This document shows positions 47,089 through 57,415 of a stretch of DNA of 64,000 nucleotides, one piece after another. Below the pieces are notes generated by a model. That model searched no databases, had not been told where the DNA came from, and worked only from the letters and a program-made list of their open reading frames with translations. Origin of the DNA: Brevipalpus yothersi (lineage: Eukaryota > Arthropoda > Arachnida > Trombidiformes > Tenuipalpidae); NCBI GenBank assembly GCA_003956705.1, contig QZCP01000189.1, forward strand, positions 8,778 through 72,777. The letters run 5' to 3'. Made by a program: the position numbers and the translations under genes. Each line of letters begins with the position of its first letter. Position 1 is the stretch's first letter.

Positions 47089-47529
47089 TTATTCCCTGTA
47101 GCATCCACGCAAGAGCGTTCTACCCTGTCTTCTAGCAATTTCACTGGTGAATCTACCATATTTCAGGTTTGAGGCCGCATAGAATACCCCACTGGAGTTG
47201 AACCAATTTCGATTTTTTTCACAGTATGAGGAGATATCATACAATACATCAACCAATTCTGAACCATCTTTTGCGTTCTCTAGTTTGGTCTTCAAATCAT
47301 CACCCAAAGCATCACCTGAGATCAATGGATAAACAATTATTTATTCGAGTTTTCTCGATCATTTTTGACTAGATTAGGTGATCTCATAATGGGATCATAC
47401 TTACAGTATGTTCGTGCAACGAGGGCCGAGAGCACGACTGAGAAAAACAAAAGCGAAACAATGATAAGTAGAGGTAACGAAAGAAAATTCTCCCAACTTA
47501 CCAATCATACAGACAAAGATTTTGGTCAT
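47089..47529 (-). CDS. three-exon gene for a 95-residue secreted protein
   Basis: Exon 1 is 47502-47529, exon 2 is 47405-47437 and exon 3 is 47089-47315. Both introns have GTAAGT donors and CAG acceptors (64 and 89 bp), and the frame is exact across both junctions. The joined protein starts MTKIFVCMIVVLSALVARTY, a textbook signal peptide ending at Cys. The mature part is about 75 residues: DALGDDLKTKLENAKDGSEL, VDVLYDISSYCEKNRNWFNS, then a Gly/Arg-rich end (LKYGRFTSEIARRQGRTLL, RGCYRE). There are three Cys after the leader start. A TATAAG box lies about 85 bp upstream of the ATG. A short exon holding part of the signal peptide is common in arthropod secreted proteins. No family recognised; extracellular location is inferred. 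Confidence 0.7.
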
Positions 47530-47612
47530 GATTTTTTCTCTTGAAACACAATCAAACTACAGCTCACGATAAATTGGAGAGAGAATGGTTTTGTTGGCTG
47601 GAGTTCTTCCTT

Positions 47613-47618
47613 CTTATA
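47613..47618 (-). promoter_or_regulatory. TATA box of the three-exon secreted gene
   Basis: Minus strand AGTATAAGAAGG. The same TATAAGAAGG sequence stands upstream of the KRF gene at 62.5 kb. Confidence 0.55.
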
Positions 47619-47646
47619 CTCTTTCTGTGGATTCTGTCTCACTCCC

Positions 47647-47850
47647 TTATTTGTGAGCACTTAGCTTCGAATCTGTGATACTTGAGAAAGGAGTATCTCT
47701 ACCGATAACTGAACTGAAACTTGTTTGATTGACACGGTGGAACAGTTGTTCATAAACTTGGTACTCATACGTTGTGAGGTCTTGTGTCCTCCGGTGAATT
47801 AGTCCCATAGCCCTTCTCCTACTCACTCTGGTTTGATTAGCGAATGCTGT
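47647..47850 (-). CDS. possible terminal exon, Arg-rich
   Basis: The minus frame begins just after an ATTTTTCAG acceptor-like site and runs about 68 codons to a stop: TAFANQTRVSRRRAMGLIHR, RTQDLTTYEYQVYEQLFHRV and SSVIGRDTPFSSITDSK. Protein-like but unconnected to an upstream exon. It ends only about 30 bp upstream of the TATA box of the next gene on the same strand. Confidence 0.3.
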   Translation of the reverse strand, partial: TAFANQTRVSRRRAMGLIHRRTQDLTTYEYQVYEQLFHRVNQTSFSSVIGRDTPFSSITDSKLSAHK

Positions 47851-48150
47851 CAACTGAAAAATATTGAGTTTCTCTGGAGAATTGGATTGTAGGAACCAGA
47901 AATTTTTATGGTTTGCAAGTGATATACATCTTACATTTGAGATACATGTATTTTGATTATATTAGTTGACAGAGAATCAGATAATCAGCAAATCATTTGC
48001 ATTCTCAGTTTAAAACTAGTTCAAATTATCAGCAGCTTAGTATACAGCCACGGGAAATGAGTTCGAACCTTTTTTCTATCTTTTGAGCATTAAGTGGATG
48101 CAAATCAGTTGAAGAGAAAAATCAACTCCGATATGATAAAACTTGTTACA

Positions 48151-48203
48151 GATTAGGCGTATCAGGTGATGAGGATTAGGCATATCAGGTGATGAGGATT
48201 AGC
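48151..48203 (+). repeat. 23-bp tandem duplication
   Basis: GATTAGGCGTATCAGGTGATGAG repeated twice with one mismatch, plus a partial third unit. Confidence 0.7.
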
Positions 48204-48256
48204 AATTGGCTATTGTCAACAAACAATAAGTAAATTAATTAGTTTGTGTGAATTGA

Positions 48257-48325
48257 ATTTAGTATTGATTATGCCTCGAGCAACCGATCATTCTGTTCGA
48301 TTTGAAATTATTAGAATGTCTCATG
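48257..48325 (+). other. possible Tc1/pogo-like N-terminal fragment
   Basis: An ATG begins MPRATDHSVRFEIIRMSHDG and stops at TAA after about 23 codons. Basic start plus helix is reminiscent of the N-terminal DNA-binding region of transposases. Too short to assign. Confidence 0.2.
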
Positions 48326-48973
48326 ATGGTTCTGAGTAAGTGTTCTATTCAGCGTGCTGGGTATAGCCCTGAACAATGATTTTTGGAGATGAATTGCTCG
48401 TATCTCAAAAACGATACTAGTCAGCGCCTCGGAACTTTCTCAGAATGCTTATCATCATCCAAACAAGCTGTGATGTGAATTCCATCCTGTGGTCAGAGCA
48501 TTTTGTTGACCATCGAGATAAGAGAACGTTTTTCAGTATAGCAAGAAAAAGATCCATTTCAAAAGCCTGAAACTCCTTGACAATTTTCAGCATAAAATTG
48601 ACTAATCATGCTGTCAGTTTGGTTATGGGGTAAGAGTGATTTGTGGAGATATGATCGGTTATAGGAGAAATTAAGGTTTTCGTCCATTCTGTTATCTAAT
48701 CATGATTCTATCTCATCATTCTTGTTATCAAACAATTTAATATGTTCTGAGCTTTCGGAAAAACTAAACCTGATCAGAATCGGATGAGATTGAGCCATTT
48801 CATGGCCTAATCAAGCTCCAGGAGGTTGGCACTCATATCTCAAAAACGAAAAGTCTAAGAGAGTTGAAAATGGCATAATCATGTTTTTCATCAAAGAATA
48901 GATAGGATAGGATGAGTTTCAATTCTTTTCGAGCCAGGGCCAAAAATGGCCATTTTTGGCGATTGTTCTTTGG

Positions 48974-49452
48974 TCTCAAGAAAAGTTATGGAGTTTTTAA
49001 TTTAACATGGGATTCCCCATTGGAGGATTCGGCTAATTGTTTCAGGCATATGCACTCAAGCGGGAGGTTAGTTGAGTCTTGGTTATTGACAGGGTTAATG
49101 CCTGAAAACACTGGAGCTACAAGATATAAGTTAGATCACGTAGTGGATATGGGTCGTAGCCCAAACCCACGTGGAACAAAGCCATCAAACATTAGTTAGG
49201 TCGCGTCGTGTCAATGGGTCGGAGCCCATACCTACGGGGGAAAAAACCATCAAATATTGGTCAGGTCGCATCGTGACAATGGGTCAGAGCCCATGTCCTC
49301 TAATGTTATGTTATGTTAGGATAGGTTAGGTTTGGTTATGTAATTGTTGGGAAGGATCAATTTTATTACATCATCTTCCATCCGGTATTGAACGAGACCT
49401 ATCATAACAATTCATACGGCAGTGTTCAGACCCGGGTTGGTGACCCTACTAG
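48974..49452 (+). mobile_element. family B element, copy 4 (5' truncated)
   Basis: Enters family B sequence at AAAAGTTATGGAGTTTTTAA and ends GGGTTGGTGACCCTACTAG before T. Contains the ACAATGGGTCGGAGCCCA units and TTAGGATAGG array. Confidence 0.65.
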
Positions 49453-50036
49453 TAAGTCTATGGGATGGTGCTAACACAAATTTGAATTTGCTATAACTCT
49501 TGAACTACTATACGGATTCGGTTGAAATAAGCTTTGTTAACTAGATCACACTGTAGTCAAGTATTTCAGGAGAAAGGAATATGATTTCCAAAGCTTCAAC
49601 ATGAGATGTAAAAGTTATAAAATTCGGTCCGTGGACTTTACATAGGTGGGGCTAACATTCGGACTTGGTCATTTTTTCGAAAAATTCATTCCAAGGTATG
49701 TTCACCTATACCATGGATACACTCCATACCCACGTTTTCTCGCATAAAAATGTGTAACATGATGGTCTGATGTGGTTTCGGGAAGAAAATTTTCGTTAGC
49801 ACCACCCATGTTGAGTCTATGGGATGGTGCTCAGATCAAATTGAAATCGCTATATCTCTGGAAATTATCGGTGGATTCTATTCAAATAAGCTTTGTCAAC
49901 TAGATTATACTATATTCAAGTGATTCTGATGGACAAATTACAAATTCCACAGTCCCATCATGAGATATAAGATTTGCAAAAGTCGGTCCATAGACTTAAG
50001 ACTTGACATAGTTGGGGCTCACGCGAAAAATCTTCC
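49453..50036 (+). repeat. diverged 358-bp tandem duplication
   Basis: Two units starting AAGTCTATGGGATGGTGCT (49453) and GAGTCTATGGGATGGTGCT (about 49811). They share further blocks such as AATAAGCTTTGT-AACTAGAT and GTCGGTCC-TGGACTT. The first unit directly follows the family B end. No protein conserved in both. Confidence 0.6.
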
Positions 50037-50059
50037 CAAGGTAAGGATGTATGTTACTA

Positions 50060-50640
50060 ATGTTTGACGACAAAGCCATCAAACATCAGTTTGGTTGCGT
50101 TGTGACAATGGGTTGGAGCCCATACTCTCTTATGTTATGTTATGTTAGGATAGGTTAGGTTTGGTTAGGTTATGTTCAGAGTTGGATGAACAATCTGTAT
50201 GTTTATTATAATTGGATTTCTAGACATGACTCATGGGGAAAATGTTTGATCACGTCGTGACAGTGAATTGGAGCCCATGCCCACTCTTAATAATGCCATC
50301 AAACATCAGTTTGGTCGCGTCGTGACAATGGGTTGGAGCCCATGCTAGCGATTGATAAAGCCATCAAACATTAGTTTGGTTGCGTCGTGACAATGGGTCG
50401 GAGCCCATACTCTTTTATGTTATGTTATGTTAGGATAGGTTAGGTTCGGTTAGGTTAGGTTCATAGTTGTATTAACAAGCTATCTTGTGATAGTTTGACT
50501 TCCAGGCTTGCCCCATAAAAAAAGGTTGGGCCTTGTCGTGACAATGGGTCGGAGCCCAAGCTCTATCTTATCATGTTGTGTTAGGCTGGGTTAGGTTCCT
50601 TAGGTTGGGTTAGGTATTCTGATTCAATTGCATGATTGGA
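50060..50640 (+). repeat. family B-type internal array without ends
   Basis: Three to four units of GACAATGGGT-GGAGCCCAT with AAAGCCATCAAACAT-AGTTTGGT spacers and TTATGTTATGTTAGGATAGG blocks. Neither family B end is present. Confidence 0.6.
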
Positions 50641-50913
50641 TGAGTTCATGTAGTCCATCCAACAATCCTCAATGCTTGGAATTTAGCCTCTCATACAAGT
50701 ACTCTTCACTCCGTTCAGACTCCGGAGCGGCGCTCCTCCTAGTAAAACCCGTTCAATAATCAATTCAATATTGAGCTCTCCATCTCTCTTCCCAATCCCC
50801 AGAGCTTGAGACCACAAAAGCTGCTGAGTTTTCGGTTTCTTCTCATTGGGTCTCATTTGGTTCCTATGTTGTTTATGAAATAGGCTTTTTCTGTAGGTTT
50901 GCCTATGAGATAG

Positions 50914-51081
50914 ATGAGAAGAACTATTGCCATTCAAATCGGGGGTGATTATCGGATGGTATCTTTTGATGCTTCACTTTATTATCATCTTGATTGGGAG
51001 GCCAATGCTCCTGATAGGGAGAAGAAATATCTCCAGAACTATTTCCTTGACTGTTTGATGGAAGCAATACTCACTCCATAG
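50914..51081 (+). CDS. 55-residue open frame, probable exon
   Basis: Starts at an ATG and reads MRRTIAIQIGGDYRMVSFDA, then YYHLDWEANAPDREKKYLQN and FLDCLMEAILTP to TAG. Hydrophilic and protein-like throughout, and the opposite strand is poorer. About 370 bp upstream of a well-bounded exon on the same strand (51450), so both may belong to one gene, but the stop would have to be spliced out. Confidence 0.35.
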   Translation: MRRTIAIQIGGDYRMVSFDASLYYHLDWEANAPDREKKYLQNYFLDCLMEAILTP

Positions 51082-51449
51082 AATGCGGGTGAAGAGTGTT
51101 CATTTCCCCGTTCTCTGTTAGAAATTATAAAATGAGGAGAGGATGAATACATGCAAACAGACAGAAAAACCTCCTCACCTTAGAATAGTTCAGGTAAACA
51201 CTCTCCATCATTCTTGTGAATAGACATTCCGCTCTTTTTCAGGCCCACATTCATAATCAATGAATATGTTTATGTATAACAGATAGCATCTAGACTGAGA
51301 AGGGGATGAATCTTTCAAATGATTACTCTGACAGATGATTATATTTTCTTGGTGGGAGATATCAGTTATGGAAAATAAAAACCCGTGAAATCACGATTCA
51401 TGCTATTTTCTACTTCTCTTGTGAACTTTCTGACTCTCTGAATTCTTAG

Positions 51450-51830
51450 GCTGACTTTACTCACAATAATCAGGACTTGATGCGTTCTCCCTTGCCTTGG
51501 GCCCAGTTGTCACATGATTTTGGTTCCGTTGATAGATTTGCATGTTATTCTTTGACTTCATATATTGCTAGAAAATCAAAAGGTCATGCTGTTGCTGAAA
51601 AACTGAGAAACAGGATCTCGTTTTTTATACAGGAGTAAGTTTTCCTTGAAGCTCTGGTCAAAGCATGAAAGTTAGGTCATATTCTGGCTCAAGTCCTAGT
51701 TTTCCCTGAAGCCAGCTTCATGGCTCTCGAACAATGCAAACCTAAGGCCGTCTATTATTCCATGTATTTATTCGAGCCTCAAGTGTAGTTCATCATCTTC
51801 CATTTTCATTTTAGAACTCGAACAAGCTGA
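51450..51830 (+). CDS. two 3' exons of an unknown gene
   Basis: Exon 51450-51634 is bounded by TTCTTAG on the left and GA|GTAAGT on the right and encodes ADFTHNNQDLMRSPLPWAQL, SHDFGSVDRFACYSLTSYIA and RKSKGHAVAEKLRNRISFFI. A 180-bp intron ends TTTTCATTTTAG at 51814, and a short last exon adds five codons to TGA (51828-51830). Both splice sites are good and the frame is open right across the exon. The first exon(s) and start are not resolved. Protein not recognised. Confidence 0.45.
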
Positions 51831-52231
51831 TTTGTAGACAAGAATTTTCCCAGAAATCTTTTTGTTACTTGAGTTTTCTGTTCCACAAACTTGATCGGGA
51901 AGTTCGTAAGGTGAGACTTTTTGGGAACATCAAGTGGCTAGTGCCTGACCAGCTAGTGAGAATCATAACATGTATCCAGTTCGAGTGCACTTGTTCTCTT
52001 GGAAGTGAGGCGCTTAATAGCTTCAACCAACTGTATTACCATAACCTCATTGTATACTCTGAGAACTTACGTCGTTAACGCGTGGATATCATGTGCTTTG
52101 AATTTTTCTCAGCTCGCGAAGGTTGAGGAATGGGAGAAAGTTACTGATCATCGGCTGCTGTCTAATCTCTCCTCCAACCCTCTTCTCCCTCATTATGTGT
52201 ATTAAGATGAAGCGACTCTATCTTCGCTTTC

Positions 52232-52571
52232 TCAACTAGCCTTCACAGCTGAGTTTAATAGATTGAGATTTGTACGGTATGAACATCGATAATTATTAAG
52301 CAGATTACTCTTTAGAGGCGAGTTCTTCCGAGAAGTTGGGAAAAGAGTCATATTTTGATCAATTTTCAATAATTTTCCAAGTTCCTTCATTTGCACAATC
52401 AGATCATCATATTTGTCCATTTTGAAGCGATTCTTGAAGTTATCGGCTAATTCATGCTGAAGCCTTCTGTATGATTGGTTTCTCAGTCAAAATATCCCTT
52501 TTCTTCAGCTCTTCCTGAGCAGAGTCCAAAGCATCTTGCCACTCATCTCGATAGTAGGAAGAGGCTGTCAT
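52232..52571 (-). pseudogene. broken gene for a coiled-coil protein
   Basis: Minus ATG at 52571 starts MTASSYYRDEWQDALDSAQE then ELKKRDILTEKPIIQKA to a TGA. A one-base frame change earlier would continue into RNQSYRRLQHELADNFKNRF and KMDKYDDLIVQMKELGKLLK, ending at 52232. The heptad-like spacing of hydrophobic residues suggests a coiled coil, as in structural or gag-like proteins. The frameshift makes it non-functional unless it is a sequencing error. Confidence 0.5.
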
Positions 52572-52841
52572 CAATGAACCTGAGGATTGAAGAATCTTCT
52601 CGTGGGAAGGATCTCAGAACAGGATTGAGATCTCCAATTTGACCCCCATTTGACCATTTGAGACCTTCGAAATGAACTATTGTTGGTATGTTGAGGTGGG
52701 TGTAATTGACTCATTTCAATTGATCTTTTTCATGAATCATTTTGATATCTGGGATAGCAACAGAAACTCAATCAGTAACCCATTGATCTGTATGACTTTG
52801 GAAATTTTAACTAATGAAACCACAAAGAAGCAAACTTCTCC

Positions 52842-52859
52842 ATGGGGGAATGGGGGAAT
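52842..52859 (-). repeat. C-rich tandem motif, copy 4
   Basis: ATGGGGGA ATGGGGGAAT on plus, missing the middle AT found in the others. Confidence 0.5.
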
Positions 52860-54084
52860 GTAGATGTTTTTTCATCAATCTCCAATGTATCAAATTGAAA
52901 TTTTTCCGATACTTCTGGCTCTATACCATATCATAGTCAAAACAATGACGATGTTGCTACTATTGAATCTTAACACTCTAATCAACGTTTAATAAGTTTG
53001 TTTGATCTGTTCGAAGCGATTTGCAGAGAGAAATGAACGTCTAGTGGTAATCCATAGCACATGGAGTAGCTCTGAAGGTAACATCAGGAGGAATTTTCAT
53101 TTTTTGAGCCTCTTTAGACCTGAAAACATGTCTCTGAAAGTTGAAACCTCTCGTACGAATATAATTGTCTAGTGGGTATCATGTATTTGTTGATTTCCCT
53201 ACTACAGTTGCTAACTATAGTTTGATCATCCGATTAACTCATTGTTGGCGATAATCAGAATAAAACATCGATTGAGACTGGGAATCCATCTACGCCATCT
53301 CAGTTCTGGAAGAATACAAGTGGATTCTACCGAATTGTAGAGAACCAATACCTACTCTGAGCTTTCTGAATACATTATATCCTTGGTCCCGTGATAATGA
53401 GAAGGGGAAAAATGGAGTAGATATCTACCAATAATTGTATTGTGGCTATACGTCCGAAATTTGTCACTCCGTGCAGAATTATACTCAAGAACTACCGGTT
53501 TGAATTGGATGAAACTTCGTACAATAGCTGAGTATGTTGTGTAGTACAAAAGACCCTAAGAATTTTCAAAAATACTAAGGGACTCTAATGTCAGGTAATA
53601 AGTGTTTTTTCTTTGGATCGTCTCTTCTCAGGGACTGTTGATGCAATCAGTATGAAAACTCCCTAAAACAGTGCGACAGATGGCATAATCTGATGCATGG
53701 AATTTCAGATGAATTGTAGGTCGTTGAGCATGAAAGAAGTCACATCAAATGAACCATGCATTACCAAAACGGAGTCCCATATGATTTGTCATAGAGGGCG
53801 CGTAATTCACTTCCCTCTCACAAGTGTAATCATTCTACCTTTAGTCTTCGCTTCGTTGCTCACCATCCATAAAAATGCCCAAACTGTCAGAAACCACTGT
53901 CAAAACTCAGAGTCAAAAACCACTGTCGAGATCACTGTTAAAATCACCGTTATACAGTCTCCCTAAGATTTTGGACACCATTAAGTGGAGAGAAATCGAA
54001 TCGAATGCAATGTTGAAATGGGTATTCTATTCTCTCCCGCTTCATAGAGAAAATACGAGAAATTGTTATCATCATAAAATCCAT

Positions 54085-54768
54085 TTAATAAAATTCATGA
54101 GTTTTGGTTCGAGTTTTGCTTCCTCCCATTTCCCGTTGACCATTGGCTCCAACTCTTTTAATTACGCATGCTGGAGCTCTTCCTTGCTTTGGCTGACCAT
54201 TCTCATGTGTCTTGAGATCGGAAATTCTACCAGGACGAAAAACGCAGGTACAAAATGGACATGGATACTGCCTCTTACCATGCATTTTCCTCCTATTCTT
54301 TGTCTCTTTCCGAGGCTCATTAATGTGAGAATATTTCATGGCATCTTCCTGAGAATATTCTTACAATTTCTCATCCCCCGGATCAATATCCCGCATGGGT
54401 ATGCGATACTTTCTAGGGAATGATCCAATGGCCTCAGCTTCCCCATCCTCAAGCCTCAAGAATCCATGAATCTTAGCACACCAATCAGTATCATTTTCAC
54501 GTACCCTAACAGTTTGGTCCTGGGATGGAATGAAGTACGAAAAAAATAGGAGGAAAAAATTATCATTAACAAAAGCTCAGGATGAATCATAATAGAAGTG
54601 ATGCAAATTTACCCTCACTCTCTTGATTATAGTGGTATTCACTCTATTGCTTGGAGTTCGTAAATTGTTACCCCGCTGATCTGGCATCCGTTTACCAGAG
54701 ACAACTCTGAGAGGAGGATGAGTTCTACCATTCATGACTTCGGTCGTTGCCATTCTTGCCATTGCCAT
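54085..54768 (-). pseudogene. family A two-exon gene with zinc-finger-like motif
   Basis: Exon 1 is 54613-54768 (ATG at 54768; MAMARMATTEVMNGRTHPPL, then RMPDQRGNNLRTPSNRV, to KRVR) with a GTAAAT donor. Exon 2 is 54085-54519, after a CATCCCAG acceptor. It reads DQTVRVRENDTDWCAKIHGF, LRLEDGEAEAIGSFPRKYRI, then a TAA in place of the Lys codon kept in copy 2, and continues KETKNRRKMHGKRQYPCPFC. The zinc-finger-like part is C-x2-C followed about 15 residues later by LKTH, without a second His. The tail is Lys/Arg-rich. A single stop disables this copy and a different stop disables the 37-kb copy. The source gene may be a DNA-binding protein carried by the element. Confidence 0.55.
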
Positions 54769-54806
54769 GTTCAAGGAATGAATGAGATCACAAAAAAAGT
54801 CCCATG

Positions 54807-54814
54807 CTTATATA
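54807..54814 (-). promoter_or_regulatory. TATA box of family A copy 3
   Basis: TATATAAG on minus, about 40 bp before the ATG. ATGAGTCA/GTGACTATC-type sites are repeated within 200 bp upstream. Confidence 0.55.
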
Positions 54815-55037
54815 CTCTTCCTTCTCCTTGATAATGACCAATGACCCCTCCACCGTTAGAGACTGGTCAGATCAAGTGACCCTGACTCATTTCATATTAG
54901 TGATAGTCACTGGAAGCCTGAATCCTTAACTCAAATAATATGAGTCATTGTCACTCGAGTGCCCAAATAAGTGGCTCATTTCTTTTCCGAAAATTTCAAT
55001 AGCTGGCTCACATAGTCTGTTAACAGTGTCAACTAGT

Positions 55038-56542
55038 GATAAATGCTTTTCGTTTTATTAGCCTCTGTAGATTAGCAAAGATTCCTACCACTGTATCCAC
55101 TAGAGCCTCAATCTATGACGCCAACTTCTTCGAGTACACAACAAGTTCATGATGATTGGAGCAGATACAGTCCCTGCCCATTTACTTACAACATTTTCTA
55201 GTGCTTTCCTCGCTCAAACTGAATAACATGATATGATTGACATCAGCTTAAGGTGTTTTCCTTTGGCAACAGTTTTGATGGTTTCATATACACCAATAGT
55301 CTGACCAATTTTGCAGGTCAAGCAGCCGAGTCAATTCGACGGAGAAAGAAGAAGAGACAAGAGAGAAGAACTACCATGGTATTCAAAAGGCTACACAGAA
55401 AAGAGTAGCAGCTTCAAAGTTGAGGTGTTCGTGCCTTATTGCGAAATTCTGCGTTGGAGTTAGAATAGCGGCCTCTATTTTGCTACGAGATGGTTATCCC
55501 GGACTAAGTCCTAGCTCTTGAAAGAGATCACATCATGGACAGCTAACAGAGTGAACCATGCCATTTAACCTTGTCAAGCTTTTGATGCTTACTGAGCACG
55601 CAATTCTCGCCCACGAACTAGAGAAGATGCATTCCGATAACTTTCGCCAATTTTGATGAAGTTGTGACCTGGAAGCATGCAATAACAGATCCAAGATGTG
55701 GGTTTTTCAAATAGTGCAGAAAAACAATGCTGTCTCATGATCAAGTTCGCAATAGGCTCAGAAAACGGACGAATGAGCAACAAAGACGATTTCATAGAGC
55801 TAACAAACAAAGTTATACATGTATATTCAATACCTCTAGTGGATACTAAGCATGAATTGCGGAGAGAAAATTAGGAATGACCTTCGGCCATCATAACTGA
55901 CAAGACCAGATCACTGTATTCATCCGAGATAGCGTGATCAATATCCCTTGGAGAAACTAAGATCACTAGTGTTAATCTCTTGATTCTTATTGTGTGAGCG
56001 AGAATCATTGTTAGAGCTGGTAGATATTATTCAATATTTTCAATGATGAGTATAGGTTCCGAATTTTCAAAGAATTAGTTAAGTTGTTCATAGAGACTCT
56101 GATTGGGATTCTTGATGATGATGGATAGGTACCAAATTTTAAATACTTCATCAGTGTTCTCTGGAACTAACAATAATTTCGCTTCAATTCCGATATGAGA
56201 CTCACTATAGTTAGCATTCAAAGTGAACATTATGAGTTTCAGTCCAGCTCTTGAAGAAGATGTGAAAAAAGGTGCTTTTACAAGTGTGAAGTCGTTGTGT
56301 TATGAGTCTATGAGAGGAGGTAAAGCATAGAATGGTTCACTTTGCGAGTACAAAAAATCATACTGGAAAATGCACCTAAAAGAGCCCAGTCGAAGCCCAT
56401 GCATGATAAAGTTTATAACAAGAACTCAAATTTCCGGTCATTTTCCTTTGAGTGGCAATGTACTGATAGTGAATGCAATCTACAAGGACTGAGCCGGACG
56501 CAAGTTAAAGAGAGAAATATAGAGGAGCTTCATAACTCAATC
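55038..56542. other. gene-poor stretch
   Basis: No supported gene or repeat. Short frames only. Confidence 0.35.
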
Positions 56543-56548
56543 TTTATT
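56543..56548 (-). terminator. polyadenylation signal AATAAA
   Basis: AATAAA on minus, about 145 bp past the stop of the 56690-57415 gene, the same distance as in the 12.6-kb paralogue. Confidence 0.45.
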
Positions 56549-56689
56549 GATGGACGTTGTCTGTATCCCGTCGAATAGTTGGACGCATCCCAAGGATTAC
56601 ATAGATGATTATTCAGATACTCTTGGCTAATCTGAAGATCAATAAAATCTTGATAGTATTTGAATCATCATTCAGGTGTTTCTTGCATC

Positions 56690-57415
56690 TTAAATCATCA
56701 GATCAGATAGGGGGTTGTTGTCTTTTGGACCTATCGAGAAGAATGCCAAAGCTGCTGAAACAATAAGTGGTTTTGTTGCCATACTCTCCAAAGTTGTAAA
56801 TCTCTTATTGGTGAGTAAATCTAAAGTTCCAAAGATGAAGAAACAAACTGCAGCAGCTGGCATTGAAACCCATCCTACAGTGGTACCAACCAAAGCTAAT
56901 ATGATGTTATATACCCATCTGGCTATCTTCTTAGGTAGCTTGAGTATCGACTTTATGATCCTTATGAAAATTCTATCCTTCTTCTTCGATTTGAGAAGCG
57001 TTTTCACTTTACTTGCGGCTCCTGGATTTCGTTGATAGTAATCATCAACAATTTTCCCAATTTCCTCCTTGTTCTCGTCTGTAACTCTCTCTATGTTGGA
57101 GTTTTCTTCTAGCATTTTAACCAATGCTGACTTTGTTGTTCCATCTTCCAGGATATGTGAGATAAAACTTTTCAACTCTTTGACAGCTTTTCTGTCGGAA
57201 TTACCCTTTTTCCCAAATAATCCCCACAGCAACTTGATTTCTTGGAATAGTTCTTTGCCAACCAATTCATGGGGAGTATTTTGTAGACCTTCCAACTTTT
57301 GAGCCAAAGATTCTAATCCATCTCGAGGTATTGCGTCCTCTTCCAAATGAGTTTGGCCAATGTTACCTAAGAGAGTCACCAGGAGAGGATAGATGAACAA
57401 CTTTGCAGAGAACAT
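56690..57415 (-). CDS. secreted/membrane-anchored KRF-family protein 3 (distant, larger)
   Basis: 241 residues from the ATG at 57415; an upstream in-frame GTG is less likely because the leader starts at this Met. The signal peptide is MFSAKLFIYPLLVTLLGNIG. The mature body is acidic then charged-helical (LEEDAIPRDGLESLAQKLEG; ENSNIERVTDENKEEIGKIV). It ends in a Lys-rich segment (KVKTLLKSKKKDRIFIRI, then LKLPKKIARWVYNI). This one differs in having a hydrophobic hairpin (ALVGTTVGWVSMPAAAVCFF) before the TNKRF junction, then a second hydrophobic stretch (PLIVSAALAFFSIG) and a polar end. Shared architecture links it to the other three, but direct sequence identity is low, so membership is inferred. 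No cleaner family was recognised. Confidence 0.72.
   Translation of the reverse strand: MFSAKLFIYPLLVTLLGNIGQTHLEEDAIPRDGLESLAQKLEGLQNTPHELVGKELFQEIKLLWGLFGKKGNSDRKAVKELKSFISHILEDGTTKSALVKMLEENSNIERVTDENKEEIGKIVDDYYQRNPGAASKVKTLLKSKKKDRIFIRIIKSILKLPKKIARWVYNIILALVGTTVGWVSMPAAAVCFFIFGTLDLLTNKRFTTLESMATKPLIVSAALAFFSIGPKDNNPLSDLMI

Larger units (their letters stand above)
53440..55037 (+). mobile_element. family A Helitron-like element, copy 3
   Basis: Same order as copy 2 from the CCGAAATTTG...CAGAATTATACTCAAGAACT region to the 3' end CTCACATAGTCTGTTAACAG then TGTCAACTAG before T (55036-55037). Most complete copy; carries a full two-exon gene unit and its TATA promoter on the minus strand. Confidence 0.6.

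Noticed and set aside
48257..48325. Start of a live Tc1/pogo transposase
   Set aside because: Stops after about 23 codons and no downstream motifs were found; kept only as a low-confidence fragment.
19190..50640. TTAGG-like arrays read as interstitial telomere repeats
   Set aside because: They are degenerate, mixed with TTATG units and always embedded in family B-type sequence with defined ends, so they are parts of a dispersed repeat.
53875..54423. 182-codon plus frame across family A copy 3
   Set aside because: The opposite strand holds the spliced exon shared with the 37-kb copy, including the Cys/His motif.
56715..57302. plus-strand frames over the 56.7-57.4 kb gene
   Set aside because: Antisense shadows of KRF gene 3.
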